This document shows, piece by piece, positions 9,689 through 19,799 of a stretch of 64,000 nt of DNA. Every line of letters starts with the position of its first letter. Within the stretch, counting starts at the first letter, position 1. Source of the DNA: Stenopsyche tienmushanensis (lineage: Eukaryota; Arthropoda; Insecta; Trichoptera; Stenopsychidae). The translations under genes and the position numbers were made by a program. The stretch is from the NCBI GenBank assembly GCA_008973525.1, contig WACJ01000180.1, forward strand, positions 62,001-126,000, written 5' to 3'. Under the pieces are notes generated by a model. It was given only the letters and a program-made list of their open reading frames with translations, was not told the origin of the DNA and did no database searches.

Positions 9689-10432
9689 CAGGGCCGTAAC
9701 TAGGGTATGATGCGCCCGTGGCAAGAATCTAAATTGCGCCCCCCCCCCCCCTCCAACAAAAAAAGGTTAAAAAAATGCCGAAAATGAGATAATTTCAAAT
9801 AAAAAAATGGATTTCTTTCGGGAAATGGTCACTTTTAGGATCAAAATCATGGACGTAAAAAAAAGGATTTCTTTCGGGAAACGGTCACTTTTAGGATCAA
9901 GATCATGGACGTAAAAAAATGGATTTCTTTCGGGAAACGGTCACTTTTAGGATCAAAACCATGGACGTAAAATAATGGATTTCTTTCGGGAAACGGTCAC
10001 TTTTAGGATCAAAATCATGGACGTAAAATAATGGATTTCTTTCGGGAAACGGTCACTTTTAGGATCAAAACCATGGACGTAAAAAATGGATTTCTTTCGG
10101 GAAAGGGTCACTTTTAGGATCATAATCATGGACGTAAAAAAATGGATTTCTTTCGGGAAATGGTCACTTTTAGGATCAAAATCATGGACGTAAAAAATGG
10201 ATTTCTTTCGGGAAAGGGTCAATTTTAGGATCAAAATCATGGATGTAAAAAAATGAATTTCTTTCGGGAAAGGGTCACTTTTAGGATCAAAATCATGGAC
10301 ATGGATAGCTTAGTATATATTATAAAAACGGTCAGTTAATCAGTATTGGTTCATTGGTTCTGTGTTTTGCGCCCCAAGTCCAGTTGCGCCCGTGGCGAGC
10401 GCCTGCTTTGCCACCCTCTTGTTACGGCCCTG
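9689..10432 (+). mobile_element. hAT MITE carrying a minisatellite (copy 1)
   Basis: The element is bounded by CAGGGCCGTAAC on the left and GTTACGGCCCTG on the right, a perfect 12-bp inverted repeat. It is flanked by an identical 8-bp duplication, actacagg, at 9681-9688 and 10433-10440. An 8-bp target duplication with CAGGG tips identifies a hAT-type element. Subterminal parts contain a C-tract (9738-9751) and a segment near 10360-10410 rich in GC. The middle is a tandem repeat. There is no transposase, and the reading frame at 9953-10240 on the minus strand is only the repeat unit translated over and over. Confidence 0.9.
9805..10300. repeat. minisatellite, about 55-bp unit, 9 copies
   Basis: Each unit contains ggatttctttcgggaaa, then cacttttaggatcaaaa and catggacgtaaaa. 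Unit length varies by one or two bases in an A-tract. I count nine occurrences of the tttctttcggg core between 9805 and 10300. The second copy of the host MITE (49030-49669) has seven. Confidence 0.9.
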
Positions 10433-10440
10433 ACTACAGG

Positions 10441-10728
10441 CACGCCAATTTTCAGTAAAATATCCAATTCAAATATATTTTTATATAGAACGATAAACTA
10501 ACTGAATGTTGTCCTTATGTTTTGTTCGTGTGTTTACGTGTCATTTAATTAATGCCTTTACATACAACTCATATAAAAAAATCACTTTTGAATTTATCTC
10601 GCTGATAAACGTATCACATATTGAAAACCACTGTTTTGTTTAAATATACCGGTGCAGTAAGTTCTTTTGGAGGCACCACTAAAATTTTGTTTCAATCTAT
10701 TAGCTGGTTTAAGAATTATATCAATTTT
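10441..10728. other. AT-rich spacer, nothing recognised
   Basis: Nothing supported between the MITE duplication and the following repeat. Confidence 0.4.
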
Positions 10729-11252
10729 ACGAAGGAAGTAAAGTTTCATGAATTTTAGCGCGGAACACCCGAACTGTAAATTGTTAAAGTTTTTTTTTAA
10801 ATTTTGATGTTCGCATTCGTCCTTAATATATTTTGAGGCAATGATAGCACCTCATATCGTGTTGAATCCTGGAGTTTATTTCGCTATTGATTGATTTGTT
10901 ATGTGTGAAGATGCATCCAACTCGCTTTAAGAATGAGTGATTTGTTTATTTATTGATTTGGATGTGGTTGCTTAGCAACACTTGCTTAGTTGGAAAGCTA
11001 CGCGATGTATTGGTGTGGTAGTGAGAGGTAAGGATGCGTGCGCTCTCCCTCACTTCGTATAGTGACTGGCGAGCCGCCGAGCACCACTACGCGCCAGCCG
11101 TCCAGCGCGGCCTTGGCTAACGCAGCCGAGCGCTTCAACAGACATTAGATTGATAGCATTATCGTCTCTCGGCATAGTTGATAAAAGGCTTTGTTTACCT
11201 TAGCAAATTTTGGACAGCCGGACGGATGGACGGACACACATTGATTTTTATA
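10729..11252 (+). repeat. dispersed retroposon-like repeat (copy 1)
   Basis: About 95 percent identical by eye to 52267-52809. Both start acgaaggaagta-agtttcatg and end ggacggacacacattg followed by atttttata. Copy 2 ends in a TA microsatellite, which is usual for RTE-type LINEs and SINEs in arthropods. The GC-rich part (11030-11120, gtgcgctctccctcacttcg and gagccgcc) has no reading frame. Copy 1 is joined directly to a hAT-derived fragment at 11253. Confidence 0.7.
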
Positions 11253-11440
11253 CCAAGCGTCCAGATTTCGGCGAGAATGTATCGATTTAGTAGCCTTCAA
11301 CATGCTGATGAGGTGTACGATTTATGTTAGATAAAAATTTCAATCGCGAATATTTCGGGATTACGTTTACTAGTCTCAGGATTCATGAGCATTTAAAACT
11401 GTCCGGGATCCCGGAATCCGGGATTGGATTCTCTACTCTT
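11253..11440 (-). mobile_element. hAT-derived terminal fragment
   Basis: It shares gcgtccagatttcggcg, cgggattacgtttact and attcatgagcat with the longer copies at 13550-13725, 25770-25940 and 42755-42870. It ends gggattggattctcta. Read from the other strand, the tip is TAGAGAATCCAATCCCGG. Only the terminal 190 bp are present. Confidence 0.6.
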
Positions 11441-12167
11441 AAGGATTATAGCTTTATTTGGCCGTTAATTTTAAATTAAAAAATATTCAATAAAAATAAC
11501 AATATGTATGGTTTTATGTGTTTTTATTTATAAAATACAATTCACATTACAACATAATAATCATATCAATTTTTTTAAATCTAAATTCATCCCTAACACT
11601 TTATAGAAATACGATTTTTTCGCCTTTGAGGCTCCCTTACTTGCAATCACAGATAATACGAATGTATTGAATTACGAAATCTAACTTTACACAATACTCA
11701 TTTAAAGCTGAAACATACAAATCAAACGTTTCCATTCTTACAACTACGATACAATAATTTATTAAATAACACAATAAACAATAATTAACAATCAATAAAT
11801 AGGTATTACGTCACACTTACACTAGAAGTAACTTTGCTTTTCATTATTTCATACAAACGATCCAGAGAAAGTACTAATTTATTATTATATGAACGATTAA
11901 AAATTAAATTTTGGAGAATTCCAGTTTTACGCCATAATAAACATATACTATTTCGCAATGTACGAAATATTCGAAGCGTAATTTTCCCCTTCGGAATAAA
12001 TAAAAAACATCTCAATGTACAAATCGAAACGAAAATATTGAAAATTTAGTGATTCTATCATATAATAATTAAATCTAAATTTAATCCATTATGTACACAC
12101 GAAATTAAGTCATTAGATGAAGCATTCAATGATATGTATTTAAATTCTAGTTTTTTGTGCTTGAATA
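11441..12167. other. AT-rich intergenic DNA
   Basis: Two overlapping frames on opposite strands at 11806-12049 are low-complexity and mutually antisense. Neither has a recognisable motif and neither is called. Confidence 0.35.
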
Positions 12168-12279
12168 TTAACACATTCGCGTCGGATTACGCACCTGTGC
12201 GTCTTTTATCATGTGATTCGTTCGTGCTAAAATCGCAAATAAAAACAATGCAATGCGTAAGCCGACGGGAATGTGTTAA
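12168..12279. mobile_element. 112-bp TTAA MITE
   Basis: It starts TTAACACATTCGCGTCGG and ends with the complement of TTAACACATTCCCGTCGG (17 of 18 identical). It includes the TTAA target at both sides. A short palindrome, gcacctgtgc, lies inside. The size and TTAA flanks fit a very small piggyBac-type MITE. Confidence 0.8.
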
Positions 12280-12992
12280 TAAGAGAACCGACTTTTGATT
12301 GTTGTTCGATCATTAAGTTTGATCTTCGACACAATCCCTTATGTGGCTCGCTGGTGAGCATCAAAAATGAGATCATACATTTACATGAGTATTAAAATCA
12401 TATTTAATCGCATTATACATAGCAAAAAAATGTTATGAAAACCATATTTGTAAAAATTAAGAACTATTTATTACTTTATTCATAAACGATTTTTGTTCTT
12501 AACTTTAATTACGGGAATAATTGTCTTTTATTACTAGAATGTTCCCATGAAATTTTATACAAGCCGAGAAATTTATTACAATTAGGTTTTTGTGTTTAAA
12601 TTTATGCGAAATTTTCATTGACGTAATTGTTACACAATAAATACATAAATAATAATTGCCAATCTTCACATCATTCAGGGTTGGAGTCGTCGCCTTAGTT
12701 CAAATCAATTTTTACCCTGTCAAACCATTCCATATGTATTTTAATATAAAATAGGTCAAATTGCAAAAATATTAATAAGCATCTCTTTAAGAAATAATTA
12801 ATATTTGCAAAAATCCACATAAAAAAAATAATACTTTTTATTGATTTTATACATAGATAATTTAATACAATTTTAAACATACATATATATAATTTATATT
12901 TATATCATTAATAATAATAGAATCATTTCATATGGTCAAATAAAATATTGTTTAAGATTGTAGACTGTTTTTTTTAATACCTATGTATAGTA
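12280..12992. other. AT-rich intergenic DNA
   Basis: Nothing recognised. The reading frame at 12695-12880 is Ile/Phe/Lys-rich and low complexity. Confidence 0.35.
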
Positions 12993-13803
12993 CAGTTAAC
13001 CCCTTCTATAGCGTCCACTTCGTTTACGGTATTTTTAAATCGGTAAAAATATGTTTCGTCATTTAGTCTGGATCTGATTTTGGAAGCCAGGCAACTTGCT
13101 GCTGAAAATGCACGCTCAGCCTCCACATTCGTTGAAAATATCGTCATCAGATATTTAAATACTAGTTCGTGTTGATGACCGCATGAGCCTCCATTTTCGT
13201 ATAACACCATCAATGTGACTGATTAAATTCCTTTCTGCTGAGACCACGGACTGTAACTCGCAAAATTCCCGATTTTCCGACAAATTATTTATTTCCGTCG
13301 CTGCAGATGAATACTTATATACTATAATACTTTGATGTGATTCGTAATTATATTACGAAGGAATACAAAAATTCTGAGCCCCGTATCTATTATATTTCAT
13401 ATCGATATTCCCATTATTAGAGTCGAAGTGTAGTAAATACATCACCGGTAGGGAATGGTTAATATAACAATTTGAAAAACATATATGTATTATATACATA
13501 GATTTGACATTTACAACCCCTAGGCGTCACCTAAGCTCTAAGCGTCCAGATTTCTGCGGGAATGTCTCAATTTAGTAGCCTTCATCGTATTGGTGAAGAG
13601 TATGATTTCTGTTAGATAAAAATTTCAATCCAGATTTTTTCGGGATTACGTTTACTAATCCCGGGATTCATGAGCATCTAAAACCGTCCAGGATCCCGGG
13701 ATTGGATTCCCTAGTCACTTGCACTTGTTCACAAACTAAACACATACACATTTTGAATGAATTCCTAACTTTCTATATCATGACGCTATAGAAGAGTTGA
13801 CTG
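12993..13803. mobile_element. pogo/Tigger-type MITE, host of a nested hAT fragment
   Basis: The left tip is TA then CAGTTAACCCCTTCTATAGC. The right tip, read from the other strand, is CAGTCAACTCTTCTATAGCG, followed by TA. The same tips bound the uninterrupted 363-bp copy at 29501-29863. The CAGTxxACCC start and TA flanks are characteristic of pogo/Tigger elements. The middle (about 13050-13725) is a hAT derivative and not part of this family. Confidence 0.8.
13050..13725 (-). mobile_element. hAT deletion derivative nested in pogo MITE
   Basis: The minus-strand reading at 13213-13060 gives VLYENGG, HQHELVFKYLMT, then TNVEAERAFSAASCLASKI and RSRLNDET. This is the C-terminal dimerisation (hATC) box of hAT transposases. 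It is joined to about 500 bp of non-coding element end that terminates gggattggattccctag. The copies at 25345 and 42244 have the same join, so all derive from one internally deleted element. Beyond RSRLNDET the frame runs into the surrounding pogo sequence. Confidence 0.7.
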
Positions 13804-14402
13804 TATTGCATAACAATAAAAAATGATTGCTAATTAATGTCTGAATAAAGAAAGGATAATATTATTAAGTACTTCGTAGATAATTGAACATAATTGGCAT
13901 CGTATGCAAATCAAAATATTAAAATGCAAACAATTTTATCATTTGCTTTACATATTGTGTGTAGTTACATTTTTAACACACAGACATGATGTTTTTCTCA
14001 TTGTCGCAATTATGATTTGGTACATGATATTGTGATAATATGTCTATGCAGCTACGGAGATCTCTAATACGAGGGGATATCTAATACGAGCGATCAGTAA
14101 TCGGTCTTCATAATGGACCCATTTTATACATTATCGATAAAAATTAATAATATTGATCGACAGGTGATCCGAGAATATCTCTTACACATTAAATATTTTA
14201 TACTGACACTTATTTTTAAACATATATTTTAGGTAAAAGGAGTGATAGAGGAATATGCAATAAAGATTTGCGATCTTATAGATTTGATTCAATATAAAAT
14301 GCGATCGATCATGTATAGTATATGTCGTTATTCAATTTTATCCACCGTGCTTAATATTTAAATTCCGATTTGCGACATATTAAATATTCATGGGCCTTAA
14401 AG
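13804..14402 (-). other. candidate 3' UTR and flank of the receptor gene
   Basis: It lies downstream of the receptor stop codon. No convincing AATAAA was placed on the minus strand, and no repeat was recognised. Confidence 0.35.
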
Positions 14403-14784
14403 CTATCTTAGGATGCTATTGTTGGTCGCCATGCCTGTTGCTGTTAGATAGCAGCCGTCTTTGTTGTTTGAAAGATTAGAACCGAGATTCATATTCTTCA
14501 CTAGATAGGAGCTGTTGTTCTGCTTGTTTCCCGTGCCTTCAAATGTGGTTACGACGACCGTATCGGTAGTCAAAAGCCGTGGCGATCTGTAGCTACTTAT
14601 GTGGGTGTCTTGTGTGTGTCGACGGCAAGTTGAATTGAAGCTGGTCTCCAAAGCTTGGGAACGAGATCTTCTAGACATTCTTTGTCCAGCTGGACGCCGA
14701 CAACAAAGATATCGATTGAAGTGTTGTCGAAACACTCCACTGACGCAATAGAGGGCGACGGGATTTATGCACGAGTTCAAAAAG
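14403..14784 (-). CDS. CCHaR: CCHamide-type receptor, last exon (TM7 end and C-tail)
   Basis: The exon starts after the acceptor tatctttttgcag. Its first base completes the codon begun by the previous exon (TG+C). It encodes 126 residues and a TAG stop. It opens with FLNSCINPVALYCVSGVF, the NPxxLY end of TM7, continues with RQHFNRYLCCRR (helix 8 with Cys residues suited to palmitoylation), and then a long Ser/Thr/Asn-rich cytoplasmic tail with likely phosphorylation sites. The core NSC(I/V)NP(I/V)ALYC and SGVFR-HFNRYL are hallmarks of insect CCHamide (bombesin-like) neuropeptide receptors. CCHa1-R and CCHa2-R cannot be told apart from this part alone. The plus-strand frame across it is a shadow. 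Confidence 0.92.
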
Positions 14785-15478
14785 CTGCAAAAAGATACAA
14801 ATTCACTATGAAAATAGTTGAAAAATTACAATATAACAATCGATCATCGCGGAGGCTTTATTTGCTCTAAAACCTTGAACGTTGATCAATGTCAAGCAAA
14901 CATAATTTATCTTAAATCAACACATTACGATCCGCTCTCTTAAAAACGCGTAAGCCTTTGATGTCCAAAATTGAATATTTAAAGGTTTTGAATCCCATTT
15001 AGAAAATGTCAAATTTGATTGCAAAACCGGTGTTATATTTATGAATATGTAAACGACAAATATTTGTAAAGGCACTCAAAAGTTTTTTGAAATTCACGCA
15101 GACTCCAGATGACAATTTATACATACATAGCGGCTCGGAATGAGTTAATATCAGATTGTAATAAGACTGTAAATTAATAAGCATAATTAGTAGATATTTT
15201 ACTTGGCTAAATTGAATTTAATTAATACATAGGAAACATAATAAGTTACTATAATATAAGGGATTAACAAAATCTTTTAATATGTATGCCATAAATATGG
15301 AATATTTCAATAAGGAAACTCAATTTTTCTTAATTTATGAATTTTATTAATCATTTAAATATCTATCGCGACTTTGCTTAGTGATACATATTCGAGAAGT
15401 CCAATTTTCTGGATGGTATTCATTATATTGGCTTTAAGAACATCAATTGTTTGCAGGTTATACACATAAATGTGCGTT

Positions 15479-16362
15479 TTAAGGCGTCTTCTCACTTTAG
15501 GCGCCTCGAAAATAGGTTATTTTCCCGATTTTTTTTTCGAGGATTTTTCCTAAAAATTATAAGATAAAATGGATTCTATGTAATAAACACATCTTTTAAA
15601 TACATGAAAAAAAAAAAAAATATTTTTTTGAACAATTATTATAATAAAACAGTAGCTTCGAAAAACTCGTGTAGAAATATTATGTTCGTGGCTTGTTGAT
15701 AGTATCTCCGAGACGGGTTATTTTAAATTATAAAATAAAACAGTTTTAGATTCAGTATGTCAGTGGCTATAGCGCATATAATTAGATTTTTGATATTTGC
15801 AAAAATAACAAAATGGCGCACGTTTTACGAAAAAGTAAAAAAAAACCGCGTTTTTTTTTGTAGTTTTTTGTAAAAAATTTTTATTTAAAATCAAAATTTC
15901 AAAAATCTGATGATATACGCTATAGCCATAACTATGATGAATGTGTCATTCAAATTTCATGACAATCGGCTGGATCGTTTCCGAAATTTCATCAACAAGG
16001 CACCGAAAAACCTTGTTCTGAGATAAACGCGTTTAAAGTTTTGGTTGCAGAAAAATTGCCCAGACACAGCTGTTGAAACACTCGTTGTTATTTTGGGTAT
16101 TTCCTCCGAAGATCTTCATAAATCGATTTCAGATTTTCTGATTGTTTTTCATCACTTTCTTGTACTTGCACCATGAGTCTGAGCAATACGTATGCAGCCG
16201 GGTGCTCTCAGGTAGTCATCTAACGGTCGCCCAAAAATGTAGTTAGGCTCGTCTGATCTTTACAAAAATTTCGATATAACATTTTTGAAGATATGCACTT
16301 TCAAAATTAAAAAAAAATAAAAATCGGTTTTTTTAAATTTTCAAAGTGAGAACACGCCTTAA
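15479..16362. mobile_element. 884-bp TTAA-flanked element (Kolobok or piggyBac type)
   Basis: The left tip is TTAAGGCGTCTTCTCACTTT. The right tip from the other strand is TTAAGGCGTGTTCTCACTTT (19 of 20). The interior includes catgacaatcggctggat and aatttcatcaacaagg and homopolymer runs. No transposase domain could be read. TTAA is duplicated by both piggyBac and Kolobok families, and the GG after TTAA leans to Kolobok, but this is inference. Confidence 0.75.
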
Positions 16363-16374
16363 GATAACCCCATA

Positions 16375-16500
16375 AAAAGGCACCGCCTGAGATGTCGCTG
16401 GGTCGTTCCGGATCCCTGTTGTCTTTCAGCGACTTCATCGTAAGGCGTTCTTTCGATGTGTCAATGATACGAAATTCGGACCGGTTGGACACGGAAAACT
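16375..16500 (-). repeat. short LINE-like 3' repeat relic
   Basis: It shares acgaaattcggac, ggttggacacgga and the SEFR-IDTSKERL reading with the repeats at 8761-9309 and 38554-38985. It directly follows the TTAA element. Too short to classify. Confidence 0.45.
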
Positions 16501-17119
16501 ATATGTCATCGGTATCCATATCATTTAGTTTAGGCTACAAATCCTCAATCTGTAGCGCTTGCCGTTGACAATTATGGCAATGCCCAATGGCGAATAATTT
16601 GTACAAGTTGCTCAACAATATAATTTGCCATATACTACTGAATAATTCACAATAAATTTAATATCACTGCTATAATCAAATATATTTTGAGCGTCCCTAT
16701 TGAAAGGCCCTATACAATGGAAATATTTGGACTTTGAATCAATATATGCCTTAGATTTCATCATGAAATTGATCATTGAACATAAATATGATTTGATAAG
16801 ATATAGATAAGGATATATAATAAACAAATATATCAAAGTTTGTCTCAGAATGAAATGCTTTTAATAGTATTATTCGGGCATTTGTTGAGTATATATTGAC
16901 ATTATGGCTTTGATATTTTATTTTTTTTAAAAAAACCACAACGACACAAGAAGATTATTTATAAAGCGTCAGCGATGTTGTTTTATAACGAATCCCAGAA
17001 ATTTGCGTCAACGAATTGTCGACTTTCGCAATAGTTTAAGAGCTGCAAATTCAATGTAAATGTGCGTCATTGATATAATATTTGGAATTTGATTTCGATA
17101 TACGATTTAAAAAAATCAC

Positions 17120-17240
17120 CAGAAGCAAAATCCAACGATGCGAAGTGCATGCCACCATTCATCGTAGTCATCCATGGCGGTCGGATGCAGATGAAACCAT
17201 AGCATGAAGACGTGATAGGGAAGAAAGCAGGCGATGAACA
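17120..17240 (-). CDS. CCHaR: CCHamide-type receptor, TM6-TM7 exon
   Basis: 121 bp between the acceptor ttcttgttccag and a donor GTGATT. The reading begins with two bases that complete a Val codon from the preceding exon. It continues FIACFLPYHVFMLWFHLH (TM6, with the CFLPYH form of the CWxP kink), PTAMDDYDEWWHAL (third extracellular loop), then RIVGFCF entering TM7. It ends with TG, completed by C of the next exon. CFLPYHVFMLWF and LRIVGFC are near-diagnostic for the insect CCHamide receptor clade. A reading frame spanning 17067-17291 covers this exon in a different frame and intronic DNA and is not real. Confidence 0.92.
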
Positions 17241-18130
17241 CTGGAACAAGAAGAAACACACATTTTTAATATAAATTAGATTTATTGTCAATATTCTAGG
17301 AAAATGCGCTATATAAATTCATATGGGCATTAGGGTTTGTCACCGCCCGAATAATGGATCTATCCGGTTGGTCATCGTTCCGGAGAGACTTCACCGCAGA
17401 AAGCAATTTACTTTCACTATGGAGGGACTGTAGGCAATGAAGTGGATGACTCTCTCAGATTTACTATCAGATTGGCAATCACTTTTAGTACCTAGCCCGA
17501 AACCCGATTTTAATTCAAAATTTTACCTCATTTTGGAAACGCTTTAATTAGAAAATGCGCATACATAGGTGCTTTTGATTACACTACGAGTAGATTAAAT
17601 GACCGCCGGTAAATCATGGTTCTATTTACTATGATTCTAAATCCAAAATTCACAATGGAAGGATTAGATCTATTCAAAAAAAATGCGCAATAAAACCAAT
17701 ATGTTCTTCAAACAACAGGTATGATGATTCACAAACGTTTCTATCCTTGAACGATCAACGGAAAAGCATTATTTATAAAAAAAAGATTTCACGCTAATAT
17801 TTATCAAATTTACCGGAAATAATACTTAGACCACAACTACAAACAACATCCATTAAAGGTATTGGATGTGTTCTTATTTGTAAATGTGTCATTTGTGGTT
17901 TAAATCTAGTTCAATAAAACGTACAATAAACAACCGCTTTGTAAAAGTAAAGCATACAAATTGAGTTCCCAGAATAATACATTCCTAGAAAAAAAATGTT
18001 TTTACTAGTTTTCATTGATTGATTTATTATTTAGGGCAGATGACACCGACCTTTTTGAAAAACGGGATTGAAATGTAATACATATGCATTAAATTACATA
18101 CATATATTCAAATGCAAGCATGTTTATGTA

Positions 18131-18290
18131 TTGGGGGCACCCAAACTAATTCGCGTATTTAGAAAACGATGGGTGGACATGTCGAATATCAAAGGGAATT
18201 ATATTTTATAATGTTGTATTTAAAAAAATATTATTAATAAATTTTAACCTTTTTTTAACTAAATGCCCTAATACTTTTGGGTCCCCCTAA
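18131..18290. mobile_element. 160-bp TA MITE, TTAGGGGGACCC family
   Basis: Left: TA then TTGGGGGCACCCAAACTAAT. Right from the other strand: TTAGGGGGACCCAAAAGTAT, flanked by TA. A second copy is at 54835-54989, and a single right end (cttttgggtcctcctaa) occurs at 43401-43418. TA flanks and G-rich tips fit a mariner-derived MITE. Confidence 0.75.
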
Positions 18291-18895
18291 TAAAAGTATT
18301 AATAACATTTTTTTCTAGCTATTTTCTTTAGTTTGGGATAATCGAATTTCAAAACGCGTGGCTTATTAAAATTATCCTTATACAAGAGATATTGATGAAC
18401 GTGATTCATCAGTCTCCATATTTGAAGACCCGTATTTTAGAAATCATTTCCAAAAACAGGCATCTATTGAGTGTTGATATTGAGTTAACTTTTCCTGGGT
18501 TTTTTTTTCCGTTCGCAAACTTCCTTAAAAATATTAAATTTTATCCCCTTTCATAGTGTAGTGACGTTTTAAGTTAAATATTTTCGATTTTGACTGTTTG
18601 GGTTCATATTTTGCCTGCACAGCCTTCTTAGAATTGCAATAAATGATAATTTCTTTGAAATCTACGAGTAAACAAACATCTCGTTGCTTCAAACAATACA
18701 TCGAGAATACCTTCATCACAAGTCCTCTAACCCCAAATCACAATATGAGGATCGTTGTTATGAATTTACAACTTAATCATATAAATTTACAGAAATAATA
18801 TTTGTTATATATATATTCACATACAAAAGACGAGGGCCAGATGAAATTTTTTGGAGAAAAAGATGGCCCGTGGGCCATCTTTTTTTGCTCACTAA

Positions 18896-19191
18896 TTAAC
18901 CTGCTAAGCGGGGAAATTCCTTTTCAATAACGCAACATACAGTGGAGGCGCACATTTTCGTTAGGACGTTTATATACGTCCCGCCCACCTGGCGTGGGTT
19001 CTTATAATTTTTTTTTCTGTTAATCAAATTCAAATTCAGATGTTTAACCTTTCCTTTGCCATAATGTATTTACAACAACTCATCAATTTAGGATGCAGAT
19101 TTTTTTAGAATTTCATATGATGTGCAAAATACATCATGGTAGCGTCGTTTTTAGCACGGTAAAGGTAAAGTAAAGCAGGATAATAGTCGAT
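18896..19191 (+). mobile_element. piggyBac-like element, left-end fragment
   Basis: It begins TTAACCTGCTAAGCGGGG and runs parallel to 19192-19310 through acataca-tgg, cgcacattttcgttagg and cgcccacctggcgtg. It carries the gacgtttatatacgtc palindrome. It breaks off just before the next, fuller copy starts, giving two left ends in tandem. Confidence 0.7.
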
Positions 19192-19799
19192 TTAACTTGT
19201 TAAGCGGGGAAGTTCTTTTTCAATAACGTAACATATAGTGGGCGCACACATTTTTGTTAGGACGTATATATACGTCCCGCCCACCTGGCGTGAGTTCATA
19301 TATTTTTTAACGATGCTTAAAATTTATAAATAAATCAATGAAGCTTATATTTTTTTTATTTATTTAGACACATAAAAATATAGAGAAGCTAACAAATACA
19401 AAACAATAAACAAAGCACATAAATAAAATGGAAACTTGGATAAATTCAAAACTTAACTTCTGTATTATATATTTTAAAACAGTTGTTGACTTGTAGTGCT
19501 ACCTTGCAATCCAGACACCAGTATGTAGATTCTTTCCTTTTTTTGTAATAAACTCGACATTTCCTGGATTTAGTTCCCATTTATTTTTTCTTTGAAAATG
19601 CCTTTCAACTAAGCGTGAGGGCTTAGATGTAATGCTCTTTTTTGATACATAGTTTGGTTTTTTACTATTTTGTCTGAACTGAGCATCAATACGTCTTTTT
19701 TATCTATATATATTTCGAGGACGTATATATACGTCCTAACCAATTTAGATGCAGTTTAGGTTGGACGTATATATACGTCCCGCCCACTTAACAGGTTAA
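19192..19799 (+). mobile_element. piggyBac-like element with transposase C-terminal relic
   Basis: The left tip is TTAACTTGTTAAGCGGGG. The right tip from the other strand is TTAACCTGTTAAGTGGGC. The 16-bp palindrome gacgtatatatacgtc occurs near the left end and twice near the right end. On the minus strand around 19625-19475 the reading LVERHFQRKNK, VEFITKKGKNLHTGVW resembles the Cys-rich C-terminal end of piggyBac transposases, but the cysteines are largely gone. It is a non-autonomous, internally deleted copy. The reverse copy at 32648-33938 shares the same interior. Confidence 0.75.

Larger units (their letters stand above)
14785..17119 (-). other. receptor intron (about 2.3 kb)
   Basis: The donor on the minus strand at 17119 is GTGATT and the acceptor at 14785 is tttttgcag. 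It contains a TTAA-flanked element at 15479-16362 and a short LINE-like patch at 16375-16500. The remainder is AT-rich with no exon seen. Confidence 0.85.

Noticed and set aside
9953..10240. Repetitive 95-residue minus-strand frame
   Set aside because: It is the roughly 55-bp minisatellite read through in one frame. It lies inside a non-coding hAT MITE and its length depends on unit number.
12974..13213. Apparent 79-residue hAT protein
   Set aside because: Only the hATC part is genuine. The C-terminal 25 residues come from the pogo element around it.
17067..17291. 74-residue minus-strand frame over the receptor exon
   Set aside because: It is in the wrong frame relative to the TM6-TM7 exon and includes intron at both ends.
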